DNA of 37,207 bases from Croceicoccus gelatinilyticus (GTDB lineage: Bacteria; Pseudomonadota; Alphaproteobacteria; Sphingomonadales; Sphingomonadaceae): NCBI RefSeq assembly GCF_018398395.1, contig NZ_JAHCBF010000014.1, positions 1 to 37,207 of the forward strand. Direction: 5' to 3'. The position numbers and the translations under genes were made by a program. The notes beneath the pieces were generated by a model, which was given only the letters and a program-made list of their open reading frames with translations, did not search any database and was not told the origin of the DNA. This document shows positions 9,312 to 18,152 of this stretch, piece by piece (position 1 is the first letter of the stretch; the number at the start of each line of letters is the position of its first letter).

Positions 9312-9312
9312 A
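9293..9312. promoter_or_regulatory. palindromic operator, probably for the MarR repressor
   Basis: TTAGTTAG and CTAACTAA are a perfect 8-bp inverted repeat around a 4-bp centre (TGCG), ending 6 nt before the marR start. Size and symmetry are typical of MarR-dimer operators. A related half-site (CTGACTAAC) occurs about 100 nt upstream, near 9199. The repeat is seen directly; the identity of the bound protein is inferred. Confidence 0.7.
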
Positions 9313-9318
9313 CAAGAC

Positions 9319-9768
9319 ATGTCTGACCATGACCCCGACCTTGGCGCCCTTCCCGCGCAAATCATCCTGCTGGCCAGAGCATGGCGGCAATTGGCTGACC
9401 GCGTGCTGGCTTCGCTCGAAATCTCGAATTCGAAGGGATACGCGCTCCTGCACCTCGAACGACTTGGTCAGGGCACCCGCCAATCCGATCTTGCCAAGGC
9501 GATCGGCATCAGCGAGGCATCGCTCGTCCGCACATTGCAGCAGCTTGAACGCGCAGAATACGTGCGCCGCGAGACGGACCCCGGCGACGGACGGGCAAAA
9601 TCGCTTTACCTGACGGACGAAGGATCTCGCCTGGCGCGGCTGATCGATGATCGCCTGATCGAACTGCGCAAGGATCTACTCGCCGGAATCGACGATGCCG
9701 ACCTGAACACCACCAACAAGGTGCTCGCCACTATCTCGGCGCGGATCGCGGACAGCCGCCTGAACTGA
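9319..9768 (+). CDS. MarR-family transcriptional regulator
   Basis: A 149-residue winged-helix protein of normal MarR length. The DNA-binding core is visible as QSDLAKAIGISEASLVRTLQQLERAEYVRRE, with the wing DPGDGRAKSLYLTDEG and flanking dimerisation helices. The first ATG of the frame is 6 nt after a strong palindrome, so the protein probably represses its own operon. Its TGA shares its A with the ATG of the next gene (TGATG), coupling regulator and pump. The inducer is unknown; homologous pumps are controlled by aromatic acids or phenolics. Confidence 0.92.
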   Translation: MSDHDPDLGALPAQIILLARAWRQLADRVLASLEISNSKGYALLHLERLGQGTRQSDLAKAIGISEASLVRTLQQLERAEYVRRETDPGDGRAKSLYLTDEGSRLARLIDDRLIELRKDLLAGIDDADLNTTNKVLATISARIADSRLN

Positions 9769-11861
9769 TGCTTCAGCGTTTCGGTCTCGATGCGGCGATT
9801 TTCAGCCTGAAGTGCTTTGCAGCAGCGATGCTGGCGACGTTCGTCGCCTTCTCGATCGGGCTGGAACGGCCCTACTGGGCCTTTCTCACCGCCTATATCG
9901 TATCCGGCCCCTTGGCCGGTGCCGTCGTTTCTCGCGCCATGTTCCGGCTGATCGGCACTGTTGGCGGCGCAACGTTCGCGGTCTTCATCGTACCCCCACT
10001 GGTGCAAAGCCCGGTCCTGCTGGTTGCGGCGATGGCGCTTTGGCTGGGCCTTTGCGTGTTTCTCTCGCTGCTCGACAGGTCGCCTTCATCGTACATGTTC
10101 GTGCTGGCCGGCTATTCCGCGGGCCTGATCGTCTGGCCCATCGTGGATGCGCCGACCCACATCTTCGACGTGGCTGCCCTGCGCGCGCAGGAAATCGCCA
10201 TCGGTATCACGTGCTCTGCGCTGATCCACGGCGTCATTCTGCCCAACCCTGTAACCAAGTTCCTGCGTCAGCGAACGCGGACCATCGTTCGCGATGCGGA
10301 GGAATGGAGCCGCGATATTCTGGGCCCTTCGCACGACCCGGCGATCGCGTTCGAACGCCGCCGACTGGCGCAGGACATTTCCGAACTTCACACGCTTGCC
10401 GCGCACCTTCCCTTCGACACCGCAGGCCCGGCACCGCGTATCCGCGTCGTCCGTGCTATCGAAGAGAAGCTCGCCGAGATCCTGCCTCTGGGTGCAGCCG
10501 TGGCCGATCGTGTTGCTGCTCTCGAAGAGCACGGCGGCCTCTCCCCGGTTGCGACGCAGTTGCTGCACGACACACGGGACTGGATCGACAATCTCGATCA
10601 GGATCTCGCCGCATGGGCAATCGAGGCCGATGCGCTGCAGGTCCGCTGCCGCGAACTTGAACCTGCCATCGACGCGCGTACCGAATGGCGCAACCTGCTG
10701 CTCCTCAACCTCGTCGTTCGCCTCTCGGGACTTATCGAAGCGCACCTGGATTGCCGTCTCCTGCAGGCACAGCTTGAAACGCCTGACCGGCGGCCTGTCT
10801 CCACGCGGATCCCCCGACTTCTTGCAGAGATCGGCGACAGGCCCATGCACCGCGATGTCCGCGGCGCTTTACGCGCCGCCGCCGGTGCATCGTTCACGCT
10901 CGTTACCGCATGCACGCTCTGGTTCTTCAGCGGGTGGCAGGACGGTGCCACGTTCGTCATGATCGTCGCGGTTTTTCCTGCGCTTTTCGGCGGCATGGAC
11001 AATTCGCTTCCCCTGGTCACCGGCTTCTTCAAGGGCACCGTCATTTCTGTCCTGCTGGGCGCGCTCTACGGCTTTGCCATCCTGCCCATGACCGACGGAT
11101 TTCCTGCCATGGTCGCCGCTCTGTCACCGGCGCTGCTGCTACTCGGCGCCATGATGAGCAATCCGAAATACATGGGTATTGCGCTTCCCGCGCTGCTGGG
11201 TGTGGGCGGACCCTTCATCATTTCCGAACAATACGGAGCAGACCTCGGCCCTGGCCTTCCCGCGACATTCGCCGCTTTCGTGAACAGCCAGATCGCGATG
11301 CTGGCCGCGATCCTTTTTGCCGGCGCCATGATTCGGCTGATACAGACGGCGGGCACAGAACACGCGGTCGTGCGGACGTTGAAGGCCGGATGGCAGGATC
11401 TTGCCGAACGCAGCAATCGCTGGTCTGCGCCAGATGTCCCGGCCTGGGTTTCGCGCATGCTGGACCGGCACGCCGTGCTGACACCGCGGCTTGCCACCCT
11501 GGGCAAACGGTCCGATGAGCCGAGCTACGATATAATGCGCGATCTTCATACCGGTGTTGCCGTAGGCGAATTGCGCAACCTTCGGAGAGAGATCGATCCG
11601 GCATCGCAGGAACAGGTCACTGGCGTCCTGACCGGTATCGCCGACTACTATCGCAGACTGGTCCCTCACCAGCCGCCGAAGGACGATCCGCAGCTTCTGG
11701 GCCGCATAGATCAGGGACTTCAGCAATTGACCGGTGCGACCCAGACGGGCTTCGCCCGCGCTGCCGCCATTCCGCTCGTCACCTTGCGCCGCACGATGTT
11801 CGCCGATGCGCCCACCTTCGTGACCAGCACCAACCATCCGGAGACCCGTCATGACCGGTGA
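9768..11861 (+). CDS. FUSC-family inner-membrane efflux protein (AaeB/fusaric-acid type)
   Basis: The 697-residue membrane protein has two hydrophobic bundles, at about residues 10-160 and 365-520, separated by a soluble, helical, charged region, and a soluble C-terminal domain. This is the usual FUSC/AaeB architecture. Motifs include ERPYWAFLTAYIVSGPLAGAVVSR in the first bundle, the segment where FUSC proteins are best conserved. It would export aromatic acids or similar toxic organics through the periplasmic adaptor and outer-membrane channel encoded downstream. It starts on the MarR stop codon (TGATG) and overlaps the DUF1656 gene by 11 nt. The substrate cannot be read from sequence. Confidence 0.9.
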   Translation: MLQRFGLDAAIFSLKCFAAAMLATFVAFSIGLERPYWAFLTAYIVSGPLAGAVVSRAMFRLIGTVGGATFAVFIVPPLVQSPVLLVAAMALWLGLCVFLSLLDRSPSSYMFVLAGYSAGLIVWPIVDAPTHIFDVAALRAQEIAIGITCSALIHGVILPNPVTKFLRQRTRTIVRDAEEWSRDILGPSHDPAIAFERRRLAQDISELHTLAAHLPFDTAGPAPRIRVVRAIEEKLAEILPLGAAVADRVAALEEHGGLSPVATQLLHDTRDWIDNLDQDLAAWAIEADALQVRCRELEPAIDARTEWRNLLLLNLVVRLSGLIEAHLDCRLLQAQLETPDRRPVSTRIPRLLAEIGDRPMHRDVRGALRAAAGASFTLVTACTLWFFSGWQDGATFVMIVAVFPALFGGMDNSLPLVTGFFKGTVISVLLGALYGFAILPMTDGFPAMVAALSPALLLLGAMMSNPKYMGIALPALLGVGGPFIISEQYGADLGPGLPATFAAFVNSQIAMLAAILFAGAMIRLIQTAGTEHAVVRTLKAGWQDLAERSNRWSAPDVPAWVSRMLDRHAVLTPRLATLGKRSDEPSYDIMRDLHTGVAVGELRNLRREIDPASQEQVTGVLTGIADYYRRLVPHQPPKDDPQLLGRIDQGLQQLTGATQTGFARAAAIPLVTLRRTMFADAPTFVTSTNHPETRHDR

Positions 11862-12066
11862 AGTCGCCGTCTACGGCGTATTTGTCCCGACCCTGCTCAT
11901 CATCGGCGTTATCGCATCGGTGAGCACGCTTGCCCTCATGCGGGCGGCCGATCGCTTCGGCTTCTACCGCCTCGTCACTTATCGCGCGCTTGTCGACTTG
12001 GCGCTCTACGTCATCGTCTTCGGCGCAGTCGCCATCCTAGCCCCCCTGTTCGGTTTCGCATCATGA
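11851..12066 (+). CDS. DUF1656 small membrane protein (AaeX-like)
   Basis: A 71-residue protein with two predicted membrane helices (VPTLLIIGVIASVSTLAL and ALYVIVFGAVAILAPLF) separated by a short basic loop (RAADRFGFYR). DUF1656/AaeX proteins are nearly always encoded between FUSC pumps and their HlyD adaptors, as here. It overlaps the pump gene by 11 nt and the adaptor gene by 4 nt (ATGA). Its function in the complex is not established; an accessory subunit is likely. Confidence 0.9.
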   Translation: MTGEVAVYGVFVPTLLIIGVIASVSTLALMRAADRFGFYRLVTYRALVDLALYVIVFGAVAILAPLFGFAS

Positions 12067-12956
12067 AGAAAAAACTCGCATCTCTCGCTCGCAGCACCGC
12101 AACGCTCGCCATCGTCCTCATCGCCGTAGTTGTCGGCATCTGGACGTGGAAGCATTACGAGGACAGCCCATGGACGCGGGACGGACGCGTGCGCGCAGAC
12201 GTCGTGCGGGTCACGCCGGACATTTCAGGCCTCGTCACTTCGGTGAACGTGGAAGACAACCAGCGTGTTCAGGCAGGCGACCTTCTCTTCGTGCTCGATC
12301 GCCCCCGCTATACGCTTGCCGTGCAGCGGGCACGTGCCACGCTTGCCAGCGCGCGCGCTTCGCTGCGACAGGCGCGGCGTGAGGCAAACCGCGACGTTTC
12401 GCTGGGCGATCTTGTCGCAACCGAAACGCACGAACAGAACGTGGCACGTGTGGCGACAGCACAGGCCGCGGTTGCCGAAGCGCAAAGCGCGCTGGATGGT
12501 GCGCTGCTCGATCTCGACCGTACGCAAGTGCACGCGTCCGTCGATGGCACGGTCACGAACCTCGATCTTCATCCCGGCGATTACATGGCTGCGGGCAATC
12601 AGGCGATGGCCCTGATCGACGAACGATCGCTTCGCATCGAAGGCTATTTCGAGGAAACTAAACTTCCGATGATCCATGTCGGCGATGCCGTGTCGGTGAA
12701 ACTCATGGGCGAGGATCGTACCCTGACCGGCCGGGTTGAAAGCATCGCCGCCGGTATCAACGACGGCTCGCGCGGGAAGTCTGAAAACCTCCTTCCCGAT
12801 GTCGAGGCAACGTTCTCGTGGGTACGGCTCGCACAACGCATTCCGGTGCGCGTCAAGCTGACCGACGTGCCTGCCGATGTCCGCCTGATCCTCGGCCGGA
12901 CCGCGACAGTCACCGTCGAACCCGAAGTCGCAGACCGCACCGAAGGGAGCGTGTGA
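12063..12956 (+). CDS. HlyD/AaeA-type periplasmic adaptor of the efflux pump
   Basis: A 297-residue membrane fusion protein. An N-terminal membrane anchor (ATLAIVLIAVVVGIWTW) is followed by the biotinyl-lipoyl-like half WTRDGRVRADVVRVTPDISGLV, an alpha-helical hairpin with Ala/Arg-rich heptads, the second lipoyl half (HASVDGTVTNLDLHPGDYM), and a beta-barrel region. This order is standard. It should bridge the FUSC pump to the NodT channel. It overlaps DUF1656 by ATGA, and its stop overlaps the next ATG by one base (TGATG). Confidence 0.93.
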   Translation: MKKKLASLARSTATLAIVLIAVVVGIWTWKHYEDSPWTRDGRVRADVVRVTPDISGLVTSVNVEDNQRVQAGDLLFVLDRPRYTLAVQRARATLASARASLRQARREANRDVSLGDLVATETHEQNVARVATAQAAVAEAQSALDGALLDLDRTQVHASVDGTVTNLDLHPGDYMAAGNQAMALIDERSLRIEGYFEETKLPMIHVGDAVSVKLMGEDRTLTGRVESIAAGINDGSRGKSENLLPDVEATFSWVRLAQRIPVRVKLTDVPADVRLILGRTATVTVEPEVADRTEGSV

Positions 12957-14383
12957 TGACCATGCGCACTATCGGCAGCGCGTCACTGCCGCTGGCACTG
13001 GCACTGGCACTGGCCGGATGCGCCACGACCGGCCCTGATTACCACTTGTCCGAAGATGCCGTCGCGAACGCTCCTTCAGCCCAAGGCGAATTCCTGTCCG
13101 CACAGGATGATGCCTTTGCCAGTACGCCGCTGCCGGATCGCTGGTGGCACCTCTACGACGACCCCCGCCTCGATGCGCTTGTCGAAGAGGCCCTTTCCGC
13201 AAACGCCGATCTGCGCGCCGCTGATGCCAACCTGCGCCGCGCCGACGCACTATTGCGCGAAACCACCGGGCAGCGTGCGCTTTCGACGACGACATCGGCC
13301 AGCCTTGCCGGCGAACGGGATTATTCGACGGCATCGGCGAACACATCGCTGCCGGGCGTTGCGACTTACGACCTCGGACTTTCGCTTTCCTATCCGCTGG
13401 ACCTCACTGGCAAGTTGCGGCGGGCGATAGAGGCCAGCGTCGCCGACCGCGCCGCTGTCGAGGCTGCACGCGACGCAGTCCAGATCAGCGTCGCCGCCGC
13501 GACGACGCAGGCCTATGCCGATATCTGTGCCGCCAACTACGAACTGGCCACGGTCGAAAAGGTGGTCGCGGTACAGGAAAAGACTCTCGAGGCGACACAG
13601 CGGCTACAGGCCGGTGGCCGGGGTACATCATTCGATGTCAGCCGGGCCCGCACTGCCGTTGAAACGAGCAAGGCCAACCTTCCCGGTCTCAGGGCGGACA
13701 GGCGCAGTGCCCTATACCTCCTTGCGACACTGCTCGGCCGCGCACCGGCAGACTACCCGCGCGAAGTCGCAACCTGCGCGACTTTGCCCACGCTATCGTC
13801 GCCGCTACCCGTCGGTGACGGGACCGCGCTGATCCGCCGTCGCCCCGACATTCGCGAAGCTGAGCGCACCATCGCTTCCGACACCGCACGCGTCGGAGTG
13901 GCAATGGCCGACCTCTACCCGCAGATCAGCATTGGCGGCGGCCTGATCAGCAGCGGCAAGATCGAAGACATCGGTAGCTCGCACAGCATCGGCTTCGGGT
14001 TCGGACCTCTGCTGAGCTGGAGCTTTCCCAACCGCCCGATCGTCGAAGCGCGCATCGACGCGGCAAATGCACAAGTCGATGCCGATCTTGCGGCTTTCGA
14101 CAGCGTTGTCCTTGCTGCCTTGCGCGGGACAGAGACGGCCCTTGAAACTTACGCGCGTGGGATGGAGCGCGCCGAAACGCTGGGCCGCGCCGCGCAAAGC
14201 GCCAAGGTCTCGGCCGACCAGGCCGAAAAGCTGTTCCACTTCGGGCGAAGCGACTTCCTGTCGCTGCTCAACGCCCAAGGGACCCTGGCCACGGCTGAAG
14301 TCGCCCATGCATCGGCAGAAGCTGCCTTGGTCGACCGGCAAATCACCGTGTTTCTCGCGCTAGGTGGAGGATGGCAGGGCTGA
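12956..14383 (+). CDS. NodT-family outer-membrane efflux lipoprotein
   Basis: A 475-residue TolC-like channel protein. The N-terminal signal peptide ends in the lipobox LALAGC, so the mature protein should be acylated at Cys. Typical NodT features follow: GPDY just after the lipobox, DRWWHLYDDPRLDALVEEAL, two OEP repeats of long helices, and RRRPDIREAERTIA in the second half. The start at 12956 is taken because it shares a base with the adaptor stop (TGATG) and has AAGGGAG upstream; the open frame continues upstream to 12818 but only as a shadow of the adaptor gene. It completes the MarR-FUSC-DUF1656-HlyD-NodT operon. Confidence 0.94.
   Translation: MTMRTIGSASLPLALALALAGCATTGPDYHLSEDAVANAPSAQGEFLSAQDDAFASTPLPDRWWHLYDDPRLDALVEEALSANADLRAADANLRRADALLRETTGQRALSTTTSASLAGERDYSTASANTSLPGVATYDLGLSLSYPLDLTGKLRRAIEASVADRAAVEAARDAVQISVAAATTQAYADICAANYELATVEKVVAVQEKTLEATQRLQAGGRGTSFDVSRARTAVETSKANLPGLRADRRSALYLLATLLGRAPADYPREVATCATLPTLSSPLPVGDGTALIRRRPDIREAERTIASDTARVGVAMADLYPQISIGGGLISSGKIEDIGSSHSIGFGFGPLLSWSFPNRPIVEARIDAANAQVDADLAAFDSVVLAALRGTETALETYARGMERAETLGRAAQSAKVSADQAEKLFHFGRSDFLSLLNAQGTLATAEVAHASAEAALVDRQITVFLALGGGWQG
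12992..13014 (+). repeat. tandem CTGGCA hexamer in the NodT signal sequence
   Basis: Three full CTGGCA units plus a partial fourth encode the Leu-Ala repeats of the signal-peptide core. Slippage would add or remove Leu-Ala pairs in frame and change the hydrophobic length without a frameshift. Confidence 0.6.
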
Positions 14384-14414
14384 GCCTGCAACCAAAGATC
14401 GCAGCCTGCGAGAC

Positions 14415-14439
14415 TGCGCGAGCCCGTTTCTCACGCGCA
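14415..14439. terminator. possible bidirectional hairpin between convergent genes
   Basis: TGCGCGAG and CTCACGCGCA can pair imperfectly around a 7-nt loop between the convergent nodT-like gene and the small-subunit gene. There is no strong U tract on either side, so intrinsic termination is only a possibility. Confidence 0.3.
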
Positions 14440-14440
14440 A

Positions 14441-14923
14441 TCAGGTTCGCTCAGATCCCAGGGCTTCTTGCGGCCACTCCACCTCGTGCGATGTCCACTG
14501 GGCAACCGGATTGGAACAGCCCGCTTCATAGGGATCTGCAAATCCGATCAGGCTGATCTCTTCTCCTTGCCGGTCAGGATCGAGCATATCTGTCGAGCGG
14601 AGGAACCGGGCGACGATCTTGCCCTCGGCCCGGCGAACCCGCTGGTCTACCAACGTATCGCCGGCAATCTTGCCGACCGGATGGTCCAGCAGAACCGAAA
14701 CGGCGAGCTCTTTCTTCGCCTCGTAATCGAGGAACCGTGCCATCCTGACGGAAAAGGCCCGCAAATCGTGACTGGCCATTCGCAAGTCAGGGAATGCCCT
14801 GCGCACTGTTTCCTCGATGCCGCTGACCAGATCCGAAGACGTCAGGGAAAATCCGGCGCCAGCCAGCGCAGCGGTCGATACGCCGCCGATCATCATTCCG
14901 CGTCGGCTGAACTTCATGTCCAT
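14441..14923 (-). CDS. small subunit of a GMC-type dehydrogenase, with Tat-like signal
   Basis: The 160-residue protein begins with a twin-arginine-like signal: SRRGMMIGG followed by a hydrophobic AALAGAGFSL stretch. The rest is a helical domain with no cysteine cluster. The arrangement matches gamma/small subunits of FAD-dependent glucose, gluconate and sorbitol dehydrogenases, which carry the Tat signal and export the signal-less flavoprotein bound to them. The ATG at 14923 overlaps the end of the GMC gene by 10 nt, so the two are translationally coupled in the order large-small. Assignment rests on this pairing and the signal; sequence similarity to known small subunits is weak by eye. Confidence 0.65.
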   Translation of the reverse strand: MDMKFSRRGMMIGGVSTAALAGAGFSLTSSDLVSGIEETVRRAFPDLRMASHDLRAFSVRMARFLDYEAKKELAVSVLLDHPVGKIAGDTLVDQRVRRAEGKIVARFLRSTDMLDPDRQGEEISLIGFADPYEAGCSNPVAQWTSHEVEWPQEALGSERT

Positions 14924-16368
14924 TCCATCCTGCTGGCGGCACGCAAGGCATGAGCGGAAAGCGTCAATGTCGGGTTCGCAGGCGACCCGGTAGGAAACAG
15001 CGAACTTCCCAGCACTCGCAAGTCGCGCCAGCGGTGGTGAAGGCCGTCCTGATCGGTAACTGAGTCCGCCGGATCATGGCCCATGACGGTCGTGCCCTGA
15101 ATATGGCTTTCAGACGGTGCAGGAGGGTCGTAGATGATGTCTTCGATCGGCAATTCAGCGCAGATTTTCGCGATATCGTCGGCCATCCTGTCAATCGCAC
15201 GCTGGGTATAGGCGCTTCTCCCGACGAACTCGGCCGTCGGCCTTTCGTCGTCGCCCGTTGCCGGAATGATCCGGTTACGATCCTGCGGCAAATCTTCGTA
15301 GACCATCCGGATCGGCAAAACCTGCCTCCAACGCCCGGGTTCCGGGCGCATGAAGCCGTAATTATCGGTCTTGAACTTGACTGCCGCCATATCCTTGCGG
15401 CGCTCGTCATTGTCCCACAGCATCAAGCCCATGCCGGTGACCGCCGTCGAACCCTGAAAGCAGTCTACGCCGTCCAGATAGAGCTGCGCCGTAATGCCGA
15501 CCTGTTCGTGCAGACGCTTGCCGGTGAGCGGCGACGCATCGCCGGACCGCATGAGTATATCTGCATTGAACATCGCGTTCGTCGCGAGGACGAGATGGTC
15601 AGCAGCAATCGATCCGAGTTTGCCATCCGCAGTCCGCCATTCGAACGCATGGGCACGCCCCCCCTCGGTCTCGACCCTGCGCACCTCGGTCTCCATGAAG
15701 AGACTGACCCGCGGATCGTCGTAAACGTCACGCATGCCGTTCAGGATCGTGAACTTGGCATCGACCGGACAGAGAGTGCAGACCCCGTTGGAACAGCATT
15801 GTCCGCGTGTAGAGGTCGGGCGGCTTGCCCTGGCCGTCGGCATGGGTACGTGCTGGCCCGGCCAGGCCTTGGCCAAAATGACATCGGCCCCAGTCGGCCC
15901 GTGCGGAGGTAACGGATAGGGTCGCGATCGCGGCGCCTGCGGATATGCCGAACCTGATATCTGCATCAGGTCTTCGGCTTCGCAATAGAACGGTTCGAGA
16001 TCGTCATATGAAAACGGCCAGTCGGCGCCGTGACCATAACGGGTTTTCAGTTCGAAGTCGGATGGGATCATCCGGGGCGTCGTGCCCCACCAGCAATTCG
16101 ACGACCCGCCAAATCCCAGCGAAAACGCCCAGGACTTGTCGGGATCGCCCGTTCGCTTGAAGTACTGCTCCGGATCGAACTCCTTGTCACCGCGCCGGGC
16201 CAGCCGACTGGAATGTTCGATCAACCGACCCCGCTCCAGCACGACGATCCGCATGTTCGCAGGCGCGTTCTGCAAAATGCGGAAGAGGAAAAACGTGGCG
16301 GCAAAGCCCGTGCCTGCGATCACCATGTCGGCCCTTGCGGGGATTGGCTGGTTGACGAGGGCTGGCAA
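14914..16368 (-). CDS. GMC-family FAD oxidoreductase (large subunit) with putative Fe-S cysteine motif
   Basis: The 484-residue flavoprotein starts with the FAD-binding motif VIAGTGFAA and continues with LERGR, a GGSSNCWWG segment, and the C-terminal GMC signature: SHIQGTTVMGHD, and GSPANPTLTLSAHALRAA holding the likely catalytic His region. Near residue 195 there is CCSNGVCTLCP, which resembles the cysteine cluster binding a 3Fe-4S centre in bacterial FAD-glucose dehydrogenases (CC-x4-C-x2-3-C). No signal peptide is present; export would depend on the coupled Tat-like small subunit. No cytochrome c subunit is encoded nearby, so the electron acceptor is unknown. The only upstream start is TTG at 16368 after GGGAAAG. 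The substrate is probably a sugar or alcohol, not determinable here. Confidence 0.85.
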   Translation of the reverse strand: MPALVNQPIPARADMVIAGTGFAATFFLFRILQNAPANMRIVVLERGRLIEHSSRLARRGDKEFDPEQYFKRTGDPDKSWAFSLGFGGSSNCWWGTTPRMIPSDFELKTRYGHGADWPFSYDDLEPFYCEAEDLMQISGSAYPQAPRSRPYPLPPHGPTGADVILAKAWPGQHVPMPTARASRPTSTRGQCCSNGVCTLCPVDAKFTILNGMRDVYDDPRVSLFMETEVRRVETEGGRAHAFEWRTADGKLGSIAADHLVLATNAMFNADILMRSGDASPLTGKRLHEQVGITAQLYLDGVDCFQGSTAVTGMGLMLWDNDERRKDMAAVKFKTDNYGFMRPEPGRWRQVLPIRMVYEDLPQDRNRIIPATGDDERPTAEFVGRSAYTQRAIDRMADDIAKICAELPIEDIIYDPPAPSESHIQGTTVMGHDPADSVTDQDGLHHRWRDLRVLGSSLFPTGSPANPTLTLSAHALRAASRMEWT

Positions 16369-16595
16369 GGCTTTCCCGATTTGAAGCTGAAGTCTCGGGA
16401 AATATCATGACGATAGGGACTACTGCTTGTCGATCACCCTTGCGAGATGCCCCTTCTATACTAAAGGATCACTGCTGCGGCGCTGCCCCTGTCGGACCGC
16501 CATTGCGAGATAGGTATGGCAAGGACCGCGCATGCCCTAAACGCGCCGCCCCCGACCGGGGTCAGCCGTAGGGTCGATTCCGTATTTCATGCCGT

Positions 16596-17462
16596 TCAGG
16601 CAGTCGTGTAATCCAAACCGATGTCCGCGGCAGGAGCGCTTTGCGTAATGCGGCCAACCGACACGTAATCGACGCCGGTTGAGGCGATCTCGCGAATTGT
16701 CTCGAGGCGCACCCCGCCCGAGGCCTCGATCGGCACTCTGCCGGCGACAAGCCGGACGGCCTCTCTCAGCACGTCTGGCGGCATGTTGTCGCATAACAAG
16801 CGTTCGGCCCCGGCACCGAGGGCCGGTTCGATCTGCTCAATCAGGTCCACTTCCACCTGAACCTCCAAGCCGGTGTCCGCCTCACAGGCCGACCGCACCG
16901 CCGCCTCAAGCGATCCGGCGATGGCAATGTGATTGTCTTTGATAAGGATGCCATCATCCAGCCGCATGCGGTGGTTCGTCGCGCCGCCAACGCGCGCCGC
17001 ATACTTTTCCAGAACGCGCAGACCGGGAATGGTCTTGCGGGTATCCAGCAAAGTGCAGCCCGTGCCTTCAATCTGGTCCACGTATTGCCGGGTCAGCGTG
17101 GCGATCCCGCTCAGGTGCTGAAGACTGTTCAGCGCGGAACGCTCTGCCGTGAGCATCGGCCGGCCGGCCCCTTCAATGCGCAGGATGGGATCGCCGGGCT
17201 TCAGGTGCGCGCCATCTTCGGCGCAGCGTTCGACCACGACATCCGGATCGAGTTCACGAAAAAAGGCTTCCGCCAATGCAACGCCGGCAAGTACGATGTC
17301 CTGACGCGTCGCGATCTCGGCCCGCAGGCGCGCCTCGGCCGGGACGGTTACCGCGCTTGTCACGTCTCCACCATGCCCGAGATCCTCGGACAAGGTGGCA
17401 GTCAGAAAGTGTCGCAGGCCTTCCTTCTCGAGACCTGCGACGAGGCCGTCTGCGTTGTTCAT
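16596..17462 (-). CDS. nadC: nicotinate-nucleotide diphosphorylase (carboxylating)
   Basis: The 288-residue product is a normal-length quinolinate phosphoribosyltransferase, converting quinolinate and PRPP to nicotinate mononucleotide in NAD synthesis. Signatures include EDLGHGGDVTS at the N-terminus, TRKTIPGLRVLEKYA, the NHRMRLDDGILIKDNH block that contacts the phosphoribosyl group, EASGGV, and VGRITQSAPA near the end (His is more usual than Gln there). No nadA or nadB is adjacent. Its ATG overlaps the stop of a truncated Rieske oxygenase gene by ATGA, so it was evidently part of a catabolic operon. It may be a second copy; a related ModD-like or pathway-specific role is possible. Confidence 0.9.
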   Translation of the reverse strand: MNNADGLVAGLEKEGLRHFLTATLSEDLGHGGDVTSAVTVPAEARLRAEIATRQDIVLAGVALAEAFFRELDPDVVVERCAEDGAHLKPGDPILRIEGAGRPMLTAERSALNSLQHLSGIATLTRQYVDQIEGTGCTLLDTRKTIPGLRVLEKYAARVGGATNHRMRLDDGILIKDNHIAIAGSLEAAVRSACEADTGLEVQVEVDLIEQIEPALGAGAERLLCDNMPPDVLREAVRLVAGRVPIEASGGVRLETIREIASTGVDYVSVGRITQSAPAADIGLDYTTA

Positions 17463-18121
17463 TCGGCAGGCTCGCGGCTCTTGCTGGTAGCCCCGGCGCG
17501 CTGGGCACGTTCCTCGTCCGAGATATTGCGCTCTTTCCAGTCTTCGCCCTTGGGGACCATGCCCTGGAAAGAGATCAGCTTCGACTGCGGAAGGACATCA
17601 TCGCCCGCACCGATCGCCGGCTCGCCATTCGCGACCGCCTGTGCGGCGCGGTACATCTGGGTGCGGAACGTGAAGATCGCCTTGTCGCTGGTACCAAGGT
17701 TGTCTTCGCTACGATCGGCGATCTTGCCCATCGATTCCCACATTGCCATGTCCTGACAGGGGATGCCGTAGATGCCCGTGAAATCACCGGCCTTCATGGC
17801 ATCGCGGTCCTGCAGGTAGTTGTTCTCGTAGTTACGGACCTTCTTGAACGTGACCGGTTCGACATCCTTGCCAACCTCGGCCCCGCAGAATTTGCGCCAT
17901 GCGTCCTGACCGATGCCCTTCTCCGGGTCCTCGCTCCACGCGATCCAGTAGAAATAGGTGTTTTCGTCATCAATCGGGATCAGCAGCTGGCTGAGGTGAT
18001 ATTGATCATTCGACGGGATCACCGCCGTGAACGGCGCGATGAACAGCGTGGTCCGCACATAGTCCTGCTTGTCCGCATCGACCACCGGCTTGCGGATCGC
18101 GGCATAGCGGAAGCCGAAGCT

Positions 18122-18152
18122 GGCAAATCGGTTCACCAACCTCCGATTTGCC
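18122..18152. repeat. perfect 10-bp inverted repeat at the oxygenase breakpoint
   Basis: GGCAAATCGG (18122-18131) and CCGATTTGCC (18143-18152) are perfect reverse complements around an 11-nt loop. The repeat sits exactly where similarity to Rieske oxygenases ends, so it may mark the recombination junction. Confidence 0.75.
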
